From: Oscillospiraceae bacterium
GTDB taxonomy: Bacteria; Bacillota; Clostridia; Oscillospirales; Oscillospiraceae
Assembly (NCBI GenBank): GCA_910574635.1
Contig: CAJTCG010000004.1
Coordinates: 62,001-126,000 of the forward strand
Direction: 5' to 3'
Length of the DNA stretch: 64,000 nucleotides
Shown: in pieces, positions 24,122-32,681 of the stretch
Layout: every line of letters begins with the position of its first letter
Position numbering within the stretch: the first letter of the stretch is position 1
Made by a program: the position numbers and the translations under genes
The notes under the pieces: generated by a model
What the model saw: the letters and a program-made list of their open reading frames with translations, nothing else
What the model was told of the DNA's origin: nothing
The model's database searches: none

Positions 24122-25606
24122 TTACAGCTTTCCAAGGCCGAGGCGGAGGCGGCGGAGGGTCTCCTCCCTGCCTAAGATGTGGCAGATTTCCACCGCGCCG
24201 CCGGGAGTTACCTGCTTGCCCGCCGCGGCGATGCGGACGGGCCACATCAGCGTGGCGTTCTTGACGCCCAGGGATTCCGCCAGGCCGATGAGGCAGTCGT
24301 GGACGGCCTCCTGGGTCCAGCTTTCCAGGGCCTCCAGGGCGGGGACGGCGGCTTCCAGCATGTTCCGGGAGACCTCTGCGTCGGTCTTGGATTTTTTGTT
24401 GGTGAAGAGGGAAACGTCATACTCCGGCAAAGCGTCGAAGAAGTCCACCTTCTCCGGGATGTCCGTCAGCTTCTCGCACCGGGCCTGGAGCAGGGCGGCC
24501 ACCGCCGCCGGGTCAACGGCGGGGTTTTTCACGGCCTGCCGGATATAGGGCTCCGCGATTTTGGCGAAGTCCTCCGGGGCCATGGCCCGCAGATACAGGG
24601 CGTTGAAGTAGGTCAGCTTTTCGATGTCGAAGATGGCGGGGGACTTGGAGATGCCCGCGATGTCGAAGGCGTCCACCAGCTCCTCCAGGGAGAAGACCTC
24701 CTGCTCGCTGCGCTCCCCCTTGGGGGCCCAGCCCAGCAGGGCCACGTAGTTCAGCACGGCGGGGGTCAGATAGCCCTGGGCAATCAGGTCCTCATAGGAG
24801 GGGTCCCCGTGGCGCTTGCTCATCTTGTTGTGCTGGTCCCGCATGACGGGGGAGCAGTGGACGTAGGTGGGAATCTCCCAGCCGAAGGCCTCATAGAGCA
24901 GATTGTATTTCGGCGCGGAGGAGAGGTATTCGCTGCCCCGGACCACATGGGTGATGCCCATGAGGTGGTCGTCCACCACGTTGGCGAAGTTGTAGGTGGG
25001 CAGGCCGTCCCGCTTCAAAAGCACCTGGTCGTCCAGGGTCTTGTTTTCCACGGTGATGTCGCCAAAGCTCACGTCGTGGAAGGTGGTGGTCCCCTCCTGG
25101 GGGATGCGCTGGCGGATGACGTAGGGCATTCCCGCCAGCAAGTTGGCGTCGATCTCCTCCTGGGAGAGCGCCCGGCAGGGGTCCGCCGCCCGGTCAAAGT
25201 TGCCGCTGTCCTCCTCGGACTCGGTTTTCTCGCAGAAGCAGTAGTAGGCCGCGCCCTTCTCCACCAGGAGCTTGGCGTACTTCCCGTAGAGGTCCCGGCG
25301 CTCCGACTGGATATAGGGCCCCGTGGGGCCGCCTACGTCGGGGCCCTCGTCATGGGTCAGGCCGCACTCGGCCATGGTGCGGTAGATCACGTCCGTGGCG
25401 CCCTCCACCAGGCGGCCCTGGTCCGTGTCCTCAATGCGGAGGATAAAGGTGCCGTGGTGATGCCGGGCGATGAGCCAGGTGTACAGGGCGGTGCGGAGAT
25501 TGCCCACATGCATGTAGCCCGTGGGAGAAGGGGCGAAGCGGGTGCGGACTGTCCCCTTGGGGATGCGGTCCTCCATGTCCTGGAAAAAGCGGCTGTCGGT
25601 CGCCAT
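24122..25606 (-). CDS. gltX: Glutamyl-tRNA synthetase
   Basis: 494 residues. HIGH-class motif is HVGN (residues 33-36, in PSPTGYMHVGNLRTALY), KMSKS-class motif is KMSKRHG near 262. The zinc-binding region contains YYCFCEK. It charges tRNA-Glu in the cytoplasm; in many Clostridia it also charges tRNA-Gln for later amidation. First gene of a gltX-asnA operon behind a strong promoter. No T-box leader was recognised in the short (under 60 base) leader. Confidence 0.95.
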   Translation of the reverse strand: MATDSRFFQDMEDRIPKGTVRTRFAPSPTGYMHVGNLRTALYTWLIARHHHGTFILRIEDTDQGRLVEGATDVIYRTMAECGLTHDEGPDVGGPTGPYIQSERRDLYGKYAKLLVEKGAAYYCFCEKTESEEDSGNFDRAADPCRALSQEEIDANLLAGMPYVIRQRIPQEGTTTFHDVSFGDITVENKTLDDQVLLKRDGLPTYNFANVVDDHLMGITHVVRGSEYLSSAPKYNLLYEAFGWEIPTYVHCSPVMRDQHNKMSKRHGDPSYEDLIAQGYLTPAVLNYVALLGWAPKGERSEQEVFSLEELVDAFDIAGISKSPAIFDIEKLTYFNALYLRAMAPEDFAKIAEPYIRQAVKNPAVDPAAVAALLQARCEKLTDIPEKVDFFDALPEYDVSLFTNKKSKTDAEVSRNMLEAAVPALEALESWTQEAVHDCLIGLAESLGVKNATLMWPVRIAAAGKQVTPGGAVEICHILGREETLRRLRLGLGKL

Positions 25607-25664
25607 AGGTAAACCTCCATGTCAAGCCGGGGAAGCCCGGCGGGTTTGGTAATAAGACACTGCC

Positions 25665-25693
25665 ATTATCCACGCTTTGGGAGAAAAAGTCAA
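25665..25693 (-). promoter_or_regulatory. Promoter of gltX-asnA
   Basis: Minus strand TTGACT (25688-25693), 17-base spacer, GATAAT (25665-25670), about 60 bases from the gltX start. Confidence 0.7.
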
Positions 25694-25781
25694 GGGCGCC
25701 CCTTCCGGTTTCCCGTTCCTTTTTGCCAGATACGCTAAAAAAGCCGCCGCGCAAAGCCTTGGCTTTCAGTCCCTTCGTCAC

Positions 25782-25810
25782 TTGCAAAGGGAAAGGGGGC
25801 TTGTTAGAAT
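25782..25810 (+). promoter_or_regulatory. Promoter of the HAD phosphatase/zincin pair
   Basis: TTGCAA (25782-25787), 17-base spacer, TAGAAT (25805-25810), 78 bases before the start at 25888. Confidence 0.55.
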
Positions 25811-25887
25811 ATTTGAGGGGCGGACAGGCTAAGCGGTCAAGCCCCTTCCCGATATTGAAAACTGATGATACTGATGATGAGGTGCGT

Positions 25888-26550
25888 ATGTATCAAACCG
25901 TAATTTTCGACCTGGACGGGACCCTTTTGGACACCATCGAGGACCTGGCCGCCGCGGGGAACTGGGTCTGCCGCCGCAACGGCTGGCCGGAGCACTCCCT
26001 GGAGGCGTTCAAGGCCATGGTGGGCCACGGCATCCCCAACCTGGTTTCCAAATTTTCCCCCGAGGGCTGCAAGAGCCCCCTGATTCTGGTGAACACCCTC
26101 GCCCAGTTCAGTGAGTACTACGGGGAGCACAACATGGACGCCACCGCGCCCTATCCCGGCGTCCCGGAGCTTTTGGAGCGGCTGAAAGCCGCCGGAGTCC
26201 GGATGGCCGTCTACTCCAACAAGGCGGACAGCTTCAGCCGGGAGATCGTGGAGCACTACCTGCCCGGCTTTTTCCGGCTGGTCCGGGGAAAGGTGGACGG
26301 CGTGCCTGTGAAGCCGGACCCGGCGGGGCTTCGCGGCGTCATGAGGGAGCTGGGCGCGGAGCCGGAAACCACCCTCTTCGTGGGGGACAGCGCAACAGAC
26401 ATCCACACCGGCCATAACGCGGGATTGAAGGCCTGCGGGGTCACCTGGGGCTTCCGCCCCCGGGCCTCCCTGGAGGAGGCCGGGGCGGACCGTTTGGCGG
26501 ACACCGTGGAGGAGCTGGAAGCCGCCGTTTTGGAGGGGCCATGGTCCTGA
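25888..26550 (+). CDS. HAD hydrolase, phosphoglycolate phosphatase-like
   Basis: 220 residues. Motif [11 protein letters not shown] (D8, D10), motif II YSNKADS, motif III lysine in [11 protein letters not shown], and motif [28 protein letters not shown] match the Gph/PGP subfamily. ATG at 25888 follows GAGGTG. It would dephosphorylate 2-phosphoglycolate or a similar metabolite; substrate is not certain. Overlaps the next gene by 10 bases. Confidence 0.83.
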   Translation: MYQTVIFDLDGTLLDTIEDLAAAGNWVCRRNGWPEHSLEAFKAMVGHGIPNLVSKFSPEGCKSPLILVNTLAQFSEYYGEHNMDATAPYPGVPELLERLKAAGVRMAVYSNKADSFSREIVEHYLPGFFRLVRGKVDGVPVKPDPAGLRGVMRELGAEPETTLFVGDSATDIHTGHNAGLKACGVTWGFRPRASLEEAGADRLADTVEELEAAVLEGPWS

Positions 26551-26930
26551 GCTTTGAACAGGCGGGGGACCTGCTGGACACGCTGGCGGAGTCCTTCCCG
26601 GAGGCCCTTTTCGACGGGCTCAACGGCGGCGTGAACTTCCAGGAGGAGGCCGTGCCGGACCAGGAGTTTCCCAAGGGGCAGGTATACATCCTGGGGGAGT
26701 ATTGCGACGATCTGCTGGGACGGTATATCAACCTCTACTATGGCTCCTTCGCCGCCATGGCGGAAAACGAGGACTGGACCGAAGAGGACTGGGAGCAGGA
26801 GCTCCGGCAGACCCTCTCCCACGAGCTGACCCACCACATGGAGGGCCGGAGCGGCCTGCACGCCCTGGACGACAAGGACGAGGCGGAGATGGCCGCCTGG
26901 CAGGAGGAATACGGGGAGAGCGATTCCTGA
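26541..26930 (+). CDS. Small zincin-like metallopeptidase family protein
   Basis: 129 residues with HELTHH at 94-99 (HExxH zinc motif) after a family-typical N terminus ([30 protein letters not shown]) and [27 protein letters not shown]. This matches the small one-domain metallopeptidase family (PF06262-like) common in Firmicutes and Actinobacteria. The third zinc ligand is probably a downstream acidic residue. Physiological substrate unknown. Translation is coupled to the phosphatase gene, so the pair is likely one operon; a strong terminator follows. Confidence 0.8.
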   Translation: MVLSFEQAGDLLDTLAESFPEALFDGLNGGVNFQEEAVPDQEFPKGQVYILGEYCDDLLGRYINLYYGSFAAMAENEDWTEEDWEQELRQTLSHELTHHMEGRSGLHALDDKDEAEMAAWQEEYGESDS

Positions 26931-26964
26931 AAAAACCGGAAGGGGAGGCCCCTTCCGGTTTTTT
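26931..26964. terminator. Bidirectional terminator after the zincin gene
   Basis: A-run, GC-rich inverted repeat with AGGC loop, T-run (GGTTTTTT); between convergent genes ending at 26930 and 26969. Confidence 0.9.
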
Positions 26965-26968
26965 GCCG

Positions 26969-27487
26969 CTATTTCGTGGGAAAGCCAAACTGCTTTCGCA
27001 TATCGAAGAGGAACCGCAGGAAGCTCTCCGGGTAGGGAATGAAGGCTCCCCGGCCCAGCATGTCCAAAATTTCCTCCAGAGAGGCCCAGCGGACGGCCTG
27101 CACCTCTTCTTCCTGGAGGGTCAGGCCCTCTATGGAGAGGTCCTTTGTGAGGATGTAAAAATCGTCAAAGCCGCCGTCGAAGTTCACCGTCACCGAGGGC
27201 CGGAGGCCGCTCAGGTCCAGGGAAACGCCCAGCTCCTCCCGGACTTCCCGCTCCGCCCCCCGGCGGCTGGTCTCCCCGGCGTCCACGCCGCCGCCTACGG
27301 ACACGTCCCAGAGGTTCGGGAAGATGAATTTTGACCGGGTCCGCTGCTGGATCAGCAGCCGCCCCCGGCGGTCAAAGACGCAGACATGGACCACCAGCCG
27401 CAGCTCGCCGGGGCCCTTGGGGGCGCTTCGCTCCGCCGTCTTCCCCAGGGGGAGGCGGTTTTCATCGTATAAGTCTACCAGTTCCAT
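26969..27487 (-). CDS. NUDIX hydrolase
   Basis: 172 residues. The NUDIX box spans about 65-88 (GGGVDAGETSRRGAEREVREEL). The N terminus (MELVDLYDENRLPLGKTAER) and VVHVCVFDRRGRLLIQQRT resemble the isopentenyl-diphosphate isomerase-like/YfcD branch. It would hydrolyse a nucleoside diphosphate-linked substrate. Last gene in the yedF operon, 11 bases after the small Cys-rich gene. Confidence 0.85.
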   Translation of the reverse strand: MELVDLYDENRLPLGKTAERSAPKGPGELRLVVHVCVFDRRGRLLIQQRTRSKFIFPNLWDVSVGGGVDAGETSRRGAEREVREELGVSLDLSGLRPSVTVNFDGGFDDFYILTKDLSIEGLTLQEEEVQAVRWASLEEILDMLGRGAFIPYPESFLRFLFDMRKQFGFPTK

Positions 27488-27498
27488 AGCGCCCTCCC

Positions 27499-27678
27499 TT
27501 ACTGCTTCGCCGCCGTCTTGTAGTCCCCGCCGGGGCGGTAGAAGGGGCAGGCGGTGTTGGTCCCCTTCATAAAGCGTTCCATCTCGTCCTCGTCCAGGTC
27601 CATGGTGCAGACGAAGGCTTCCAGCTCCTCGTCGTAGTCATAGCAGACACAGTCCTCGCAGATACTGCTCACGCGCAT
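27499..27678 (-). CDS. Small Cys-rich protein (DUF6472-like)
   Basis: 59 residues, start at 27678 behind AAGAGGTG. Four cysteines: CEDCVCYDYDEEL near the N terminus, CTMDLDEDEMERF and CPFYRPGGDYKTA. The pattern suggests a small metal- or cluster-binding protein. I recall this family as DUF6472; its function is unknown. It lies 6 bases after the DUF3343 gene in the same operon. Confidence 0.6.
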   Translation of the reverse strand: MRVSSICEDCVCYDYDEELEAFVCTMDLDEDEMERFMKGTNTACPFYRPGGDYKTAAKQ

Positions 27679-27684
27679 CACCTC

Positions 27685-27921
27685 TTAGAGGATGATAGCA
27701 TAAATCCCGTCCACATCCAAGCGTTTTTTTATGACCAGCTCCTCCAAGACCTCCCGGCTCTCCGGCGGCGCGGCCCAGCACAGGCCGCATCCGGCGGTGA
27801 CGCTCCTAGGCACGGGAATCAGCCGCCCGGGAAGGCCCGCCGCGCTGCAGGCGGCCTCCATGGCCATGGCCCCCGCCGTGGTGCGGAAGGTTACCACGTA
27901 CTTCTCGGTTCTTTGCTTCAT
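27685..27921 (-). CDS. DUF3343 protein, putative Se/S carrier
   Basis: 78 residues: KYVVTFRTTAGAMAMEAACSAAGLPGRLIPVPRSVTAGCGLCW then ELVIKKRLDVDGIYAI. The conserved SxxxGCGxC region and GRLIPVPR match DUF3343, a family described as a putative selenium/sulfur carrier. Its ATG overlaps the stop of the cysteine desulfurase-like gene by 4 bases. The cysteine pair would accept persulfide or perselenide from that enzyme; this is inferred from context. Confidence 0.75.
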   Translation of the reverse strand: MKQRTEKYVVTFRTTAGAMAMEAACSAAGLPGRLIPVPRSVTAGCGLCWAAPPESREVLEELVIKKRLDVDGIYAIIL

Positions 27922-29066
27922 CCTTCCAGTGCCTCCCGGGCCAGGACCCGGACCGCCTCCGCGGCGGCGGCGGTCTCCTCCTCCGTGTTGAAGTACGACC
28001 AGGAGAACCGGACGGCCCCCTGCTCCTCCGTCCCCAGGGCACGGTGGAGCCGGGGGGCGCAGTGGGCCCCGGGGCGGGTGGCGATGCCAAAGCGCTCCGC
28101 CAGCTCGTCGGAGATTTCGGCGGAATCCAAATCCCCGATGTTCAGCGTCACGACAGGGGCCCGGACCGGGGCGGAGAAATCCCCGTAGACCGTTACCCCC
28201 GGCAGATCCCGGACCGCCTTGTAAAACCGGCGGGCCAGGGCGTCCTCATGGGCGTGGATGCGCGCAATGCCGGTTTCCGACAGGAAATCCAAGGCGGCGC
28301 TCAGCCCCGCCAGGCCGTGGCCGTTGAGGGTCCCGGCCTCTAATCGGGTGGGATACTCGCCGGGCTGGGCCTCGGAGTAGCTCTGTACCCCGGTGCCCCC
28401 CACGGTGAAGGGGCGGATCTCCAGCCCCTCCCGGAGGCACAGCCCCCCGGTGCCCTGGGGGCCCATCAGGCTCTTGTGGCCGGTAAAGCACACCACGTCA
28501 ATGCCCATTGCCGCCAGGTCGATGGGGAGGACTCCCGCCGTCTGGGAGGCGTCCAGAATAAAAAGCAGGCCGTGTTCCCGGGCGAAGCGGCCCACCCGGG
28601 CGATATCCACCGCGTCCCCCGTCAGGTTGGAGGCGTGGGTGCAGACGATGGCCTTTGTTTCCGGACGGAGAAGGCGTTCAAACCCGCAGTAGTCCAGCCG
28701 CCCCCGGCTGTCCGCCGGGACGAAATCCACCGCCGCCCCCGCGTCCCGGAGGCGGTACAGGGGCCGGAGGACGGAATTGTGTTCCAGGTCCGTGGAAATC
28801 ACATGGTCCACCGGCCCCAGCAGGCCGCAGACGGCGATGTTCAGCGCCTGGGTGGAATTTTGGGTGAAGCAGACATGGTCCGCCCGGGGACAGCCCAGCA
28901 GGGCGGCGATTTTTTCCCGGGTTTCGTAGATGGCCCGGGCGGCGGACAGGGCCCCCTGGTGCCCCCCCCGGCCGCAGTTTCCGTAGGAGGACAGGGCTTC
29001 CAGCACGGCTTGGGCCACGGCGGGGGGCTTGGTCCGGGTGGTGGCGGCGTTGTCCAGGTAGATCAC
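27918..29066 (-). CDS. Cysteine desulfurase-like PLP enzyme (class V aminotransferase fold)
   Basis: 382 residues. N-terminal YLDNAATTRTKPPAV, PLP-lysine K198 in CFTGHKSLMGPQGTGGL, and a conserved cysteine C336 in RPGAHCAPRLHRALG are the hallmarks of the CsdA/SufS-like group. It removes sulfur (or selenium) from cysteine (or selenocysteine) to form alanine and a bound persulfide. Both ends overlap neighbouring genes by 4 bases (yedF upstream, DUF3343 downstream), so the three products probably act together. Confidence 0.83.
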   Translation of the reverse strand: MIYLDNAATTRTKPPAVAQAVLEALSSYGNCGRGGHQGALSAARAIYETREKIAALLGCPRADHVCFTQNSTQALNIAVCGLLGPVDHVISTDLEHNSVLRPLYRLRDAGAAVDFVPADSRGRLDYCGFERLLRPETKAIVCTHASNLTGDAVDIARVGRFAREHGLLFILDASQTAGVLPIDLAAMGIDVVCFTGHKSLMGPQGTGGLCLREGLEIRPFTVGGTGVQSYSEAQPGEYPTRLEAGTLNGHGLAGLSAALDFLSETGIARIHAHEDALARRFYKAVRDLPGVTVYGDFSAPVRAPVVTLNIGDLDSAEISDELAERFGIATRPGAHCAPRLHRALGTEEQGAVRFSWSYFNTEEETAAAAEAVRVLAREALEG

Positions 29067-29680
29067 GGCTTGACCACCTGGCCCGCCCCCGCCAGCTTCT
29101 CCACGATGGAGTACATATTGGTCACGCTCCCTACGGCCAGCTCCTCCGTCAGCCCATAGTGGTTCAGGCAGGTGCCGCAGGTAAGAATTTCCACCCCCTG
29201 GGCCTCCAGGCTTTTCAGGTCCTCCAGAGAGCCGGAGCCCTTACAGGTGAGATGGGCTCCGCCGTTATAAAAGAGCATGGTCTTCGGCAGCGCGGGAAGC
29301 TGGCCCACGGCGAAGAGGAAGCCCTTCATTAGCACCGCGCCCAGCTCGTCGCTGCCATGGCCCATGACGGCGCTGTCCACCGCCACCACCAGATCCCCCC
29401 TCTGGTCCGGGGCGCAGGACAGGGGCGGCTCCTCCAGGGGGGCCTCTCCGGCGGGGGCCGTCACCTCCATGGAGACTACAAATTCCTTCGCGCCCAGCTT
29501 CTCGGATTTGGCTTCCAGCTTGTGCCCGGCGGCCATCCGGGTCAGGTTCTGCACGGCGATTTCATTGTCCACATGGACCTCTAAAATCCCGGGCTCGGTC
29601 ATCCCCCGCAGGGCCCGGGTGGCTTTTACCACCGGAATGGGGCACTGCTCGCCCACGGCGTTCACAACGATTTTTCCCAT
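29063..29680 (-). CDS. yedF: YedF: TusA-like sulfurtransferase, selenium-metabolism associated
   Basis: 205 residues from ATG 29680 (GGAGG 7 bases upstream). Residues 1-75 form a TusA/SirA domain with the cysteine motif GEQCPIPVVKATRAL (C13). Residues about 100-205 form a DsrE-like domain with TCKGSGSLEDLKSLEAQGVEILTCGTCLNHYGL. This two-domain form is annotated as the selenium-metabolism protein YedF. It would carry persulfide/perselenide from the desulfurase encoded next. No selD, selA or selB gene is in the window. Confidence 0.82.
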   Translation of the reverse strand: MGKIVVNAVGEQCPIPVVKATRALRGMTEPGILEVHVDNEIAVQNLTRMAAGHKLEAKSEKLGAKEFVVSMEVTAPAGEAPLEEPPLSCAPDQRGDLVVAVDSAVMGHGSDELGAVLMKGFLFAVGQLPALPKTMLFYNGGAHLTCKGSGSLEDLKSLEAQGVEILTCGTCLNHYGLTEELAVGSVTNMYSIVEKLAGAGQVVKP

Positions 29681-29712
29681 AGAGATACCTCCGTATGATG
29701 GTTGTCCCCTCC

Positions 29713-29741
29713 ATTGTACCGCCGGAGGCGGCGGAAGGCAA
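29713..29741 (-). promoter_or_regulatory. Promoter of the yedF operon
   Basis: Minus strand TTGCCT (29736-29741), 17-base spacer, TACAAT (29713-29718). The spacer holds a GC-rich palindrome. Confidence 0.55.
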
Positions 29742-29786
29742 GGGCTATTTTTTAGAAAGAATATCGCGGGATTTTGGGGAAACTTC

Positions 29787-29816
29787 TTGACAGGGCGGGA
29801 AGGGGACGGATACAAT
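29787..29816 (+). promoter_or_regulatory. Promoter of lysA
   Basis: TTGACA (29787-29792), 18-base spacer, TACAAT (29811-29816), 37 bases before the start. Confidence 0.6.
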
Positions 29817-29852
29817 AGAAAAATCAGATTTTAAAAGATGCGAGGTCGTTTT

Positions 29853-31112
29853 ATGAAAACACCCTTTGTCACAAAGGACCGGCTGGAGTCCATTGCCGCC
29901 CAATATCCCACGCCCTTCCACATCTACGACGAGAAGGGCATCCGGGAGAACGCCCGGCGGCTAAAGGCCGCTTTCGCCTGGAATCCCGGCTTCCGGGAGT
30001 ACTTCGCCGTGAAGGCCACGCCGACCCCCGCCATTTTGAAAATCCTCCATGAGGAGGGCTGCGGCTGCGACTGCTCGTCCCTGGCGGAGCTGGCCCTGGC
30101 GGAGCGCTGCGGCGTCACCGGGGAGGCGGGGATTATGTTTTCCTCCAACAACACCACGGAAGAGGAGTTCCAAGCCGCCTGCCGCCTGGGGGGCGTTGTC
30201 AACCTGGACGACATCACCCTCATCGACACCCTGACGAAGGCTGTGGGGAAGGTGCCGGAGAAGATTTGCTGCCGCTACAACCCCGGCGGGGTCTTCACCC
30301 TGGGGGAGAGCCGGGACGGCGTGCAGGTGATGGACACCCCCGGCGACGCGAAGTACGGCATGACCCGGCCCCAGCTGGCGGAGGCGTTCCGGCGGCTGAG
30401 GGAGCTGGGGGCCAAGGAGTTCGGCATTCACGCCTTCCTGGCCTCCAACACGCTGTCCAACGACTATTACCCCGCCCTGGCCCGCATCCTCTTCCAATTG
30501 GCGGCGGAGCTCCAGGCGGAGACGGGGTGCCGGGTCACCTTCATCAACCTCTCCGGCGGCGTGGGGGTGCCCTACCGCCCGGAGGAGCCGGAAAACGACA
30601 TTGCCGTTATTGGAGAGGGCGTGCGCAGGGCCTATGAGGAGATTCTGGTCCCCGCCGGGATGGACGGCGTGGCCCTGTACACGGAGCTGGGCCGCTACAT
30701 GCTGGCCCCTTACGGGCACCTGGTCACCCGGGCCATTCATGAAAAGCACATTTACAAGGAGTATATCGGGGTGGACGCCTGTGCCTGCAACCTGATGCGC
30801 CCGGCCATGTACGGGGCCTACCACCATATCACGGTGATGGGGAAGGAGAACGCCCCCTGCGACCACAAATACGACGTGGCGGGAAGCCTCTGCGAGAACA
30901 ACGACAAGTTTGCCGTGGACCGGATGCTGCCCAAGGTGGACCGGGGAGATCTGCTGGTGATCCACGACGCGGGGGCCCACGGGTTTTCCATGGGCTACAA
31001 CTACAACGGCAAGCTCCGCTCGGCGGAGCTGCTCCTCCGGGAGGACGGCGGCGTGGACCTCATCCGCCGGGCGGAGACGCTGGAGGACTATTTCGCGACC
31101 TTGATTTGGTGA
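29853..31112 (+). CDS. lysA: Diaminopimelate decarboxylase
   Basis: 419 residues, start MKTPFVTKDRLESIA (GAGGT upstream). PLP lysine K54 in YFAVKATPTPA, then INLSGGVGVPYRPE, TELGRYMLAPYG and GVDACACNLMRPAMYGAYHHITV, which carries the catalytic cysteine of fold-III decarboxylases. It converts meso-diaminopimelate to lysine. It is separated from, and convergent with, the dapA-dapB-dapH operon, completing the lysine end of the pathway. The motif ELGR replaces the usual EPGR, as in a Clostridia subgroup. Confidence 0.88.
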   Translation: MKTPFVTKDRLESIAAQYPTPFHIYDEKGIRENARRLKAAFAWNPGFREYFAVKATPTPAILKILHEEGCGCDCSSLAELALAERCGVTGEAGIMFSSNNTTEEEFQAACRLGGVVNLDDITLIDTLTKAVGKVPEKICCRYNPGGVFTLGESRDGVQVMDTPGDAKYGMTRPQLAEAFRRLRELGAKEFGIHAFLASNTLSNDYYPALARILFQLAAELQAETGCRVTFINLSGGVGVPYRPEEPENDIAVIGEGVRRAYEEILVPAGMDGVALYTELGRYMLAPYGHLVTRAIHEKHIYKEYIGVDACACNLMRPAMYGAYHHITVMGKENAPCDHKYDVAGSLCENNDKFAVDRMLPKVDRGDLLVIHDAGAHGFSMGYNYNGKLRSAELLLREDGGVDLIRRAETLEDYFATLIW

Positions 31113-31115
31113 GAA

Positions 31116-31148
31116 AAACCGCCTGGGAAGCAGCTTCCCAGGCGGTTT
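31116..31148. terminator. Bidirectional terminator between lysA and dapH
   Basis: 15-bp arms (31116-31130 and 31134-31148) with CAG loop, in an A-run/T-run context. Confidence 0.9.
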
Positions 31149-31156
31149 CTTTGGCT

Positions 31157-31852
31157 TTAGAGTTTTCGGAGCGCGTCCACCAGGGCCGTCTTGCCCTCGG
31201 TTTTCTCGTCCTTCATCTTGATAACCCGGGCGGGGCTTCCCGCCACCACGGCGTTTTCCGGCACGTCCTCAATGACCACGGCCCCGGCGGCCACCACGGC
31301 GTTTTTGCCGATGCGGACCCCCTCAATGACCACGGCGTTCGCCCCTACCAGCACGCCGTCCTCCACGACGACGGGGGTGGCGGAAGCGGGCTCTACCACG
31401 CCGGCCAGCACGGCCCCCGCGCCGATGTGGCAGCGGGCCCCCACCGTGGCCCGTCCGCCCAGCACGGCCCCCATGTCGATCATGGTGCCCGGGCCTACCA
31501 CCGCGCCGATGTTGATAACGGCCCCCATCATAATGACGGCCCCTTCGCCAATTTCCACCTTCTCCCGGATGATGGCGCCGGGCTCGATACGGGCTTTTAC
31601 CCCCTTCAAATCCAGCAGGGGCACGCCGGAGTTCCGGCGGTCGTTCTCAATGACAAGGTCGGCGATCTTCTCCCGGCTGGCCTCCAGAATGGGGCCCAGC
31701 TCCGCCCAGTCGCCGAAGACGGTGAAGCTGTTTTGACCGCCGAAGACCTTGGCAGATCCAAAGTCCACGGGAGCGGTGGTGTTCACATAGAGCTTGACCG
31801 GGGTCTTCTTTTCCGAGTTCGCGATATAGTCGATGATCTCCTGTGCGTTCAT
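31157..31852 (-). CDS. dapH: Tetrahydrodipicolinate N-acetyltransferase
   Basis: 231 residues from ATG 31852 (GGAGG upstream). An N-terminal helical part ([23 protein letters not shown]) is followed by a left-handed beta-helix of hexapeptide repeats (about residues 85-190: [34 protein letters not shown]...). This is the DapH type, acetylating tetrahydrodipicolinate in the acetylase branch of diaminopimelate synthesis. The DapD succinylase looks different. Third gene of the dapA-dapB-dapH operon, so its expression should follow lysine level through the riboswitch. Confidence 0.9.
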   Translation of the reverse strand: MNAQEIIDYIANSEKKTPVKLYVNTTAPVDFGSAKVFGGQNSFTVFGDWAELGPILEASREKIADLVIENDRRNSGVPLLDLKGVKARIEPGAIIREKVEIGEGAVIMMGAVINIGAVVGPGTMIDMGAVLGGRATVGARCHIGAGAVLAGVVEPASATPVVVEDGVLVGANAVVIEGVRIGKNAVVAAGAVVIEDVPENAVVAGSPARVIKMKDEKTEGKTALVDALRKL

Positions 31853-31961
31853 AAAGAATCCTCCATAAAGACGCGGCTGCGCCGCCGCCGCAGGGGCTGG
31901 GTTAACCACTGCATGACGCAGCAAGATAACGTTCTTTTACGTTTCTTTCAAGAAAAGTGAC

Positions 31962-32681
31962 TTACTCTCCAAACAGGATTTTTTGCAGGTCGTATACCCC
32001 GTTGGGCTTCCCCGGCAGCAGCCGGGCCATGTGCAGCGCGCCGTTGACGAAGATTTGACGGCTGGCGGCCCGGTGGGTGAACTCCAGCTCCTCGTCGGGG
32101 CCGAAGAAGTGGACGGTATGGGTCCCCGCCACGGTGCCGCCCCGGAGGGCGTGGACGCCGATTTCCTCCTTCCGCCGCTGGCCGGTGTTTCCCTCCCGGC
32201 CATAGACCGGGGTCAGGGCGCGGGCGGGGTCGATGGCCTCCAGCAGCAGCTTGGCGGTGCCGCTGGGAGCGTCGGCCTTCTGGTTGTGGTGGGTCTCCGT
32301 CAGCTCGATGTCAAAGTCCGGCTTCAACACCCCGGAGACTGCCGCCAGGGCCCGGTAGAGGACGGCCACGCCCAGGGAGTAGTTGGCGGACCAGAGCACC
32401 GGGGCAAACGCGCCCAGGCTCTCCAGCAGGGCGTGGTCCGTCTGGGAGAGGCCGGTGGTGCCGGAGAGCAGGGGCGTGCCGGTCCGGCGGACATAGGACG
32501 CCACCTCCGGCAGGGAGCCGGGCCGGGAGAAGTCGATGACCACGTCGGCCGCTTTTCCGAGCTTGCCCAGCTGGTCGATGTCGTTGATGTCAAAGGCGGC
32601 CTGAATCTCGTCTCCGGCGGCCTGGGCCGTCTCCCGGATGAGGGAACCCATTTTCCCCCGGCCGATCAAAATATAGTTCAC
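31962..32681 (-). CDS. dapB: 4-hydroxy-tetrahydrodipicolinate reductase
   Basis: 239 residues from a GTG start overlapping the dapA stop (GTGA). N-terminal nucleotide fold with ILIGRGKMGS, catalytic motif ELTETHHNQKADAPSGTAK, and GHTVHFFGPDEELEFTHRAASRQIFVNGAL-type C-terminal part. It reduces the DapA product with NAD(P)H. Slightly short for the family (about 240-270). Confidence 0.9.
   Translation of the reverse strand: MNYILIGRGKMGSLIRETAQAAGDEIQAAFDINDIDQLGKLGKAADVVIDFSRPGSLPEVASYVRRTGTPLLSGTTGLSQTDHALLESLGAFAPVLWSANYSLGVAVLYRALAAVSGVLKPDFDIELTETHHNQKADAPSGTAKLLLEAIDPARALTPVYGREGNTGQRRKEEIGVHALRGGTVAGTHTVHFFGPDEELEFTHRAASRQIFVNGALHMARLLPGKPNGVYDLQKILFGE

Noticed and set aside
25607-25664. 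T-box leader before gltX
   Set aside because: The leader is under 60 bases and shows no AGGGTGG-type T-box sequence or specifier loop.
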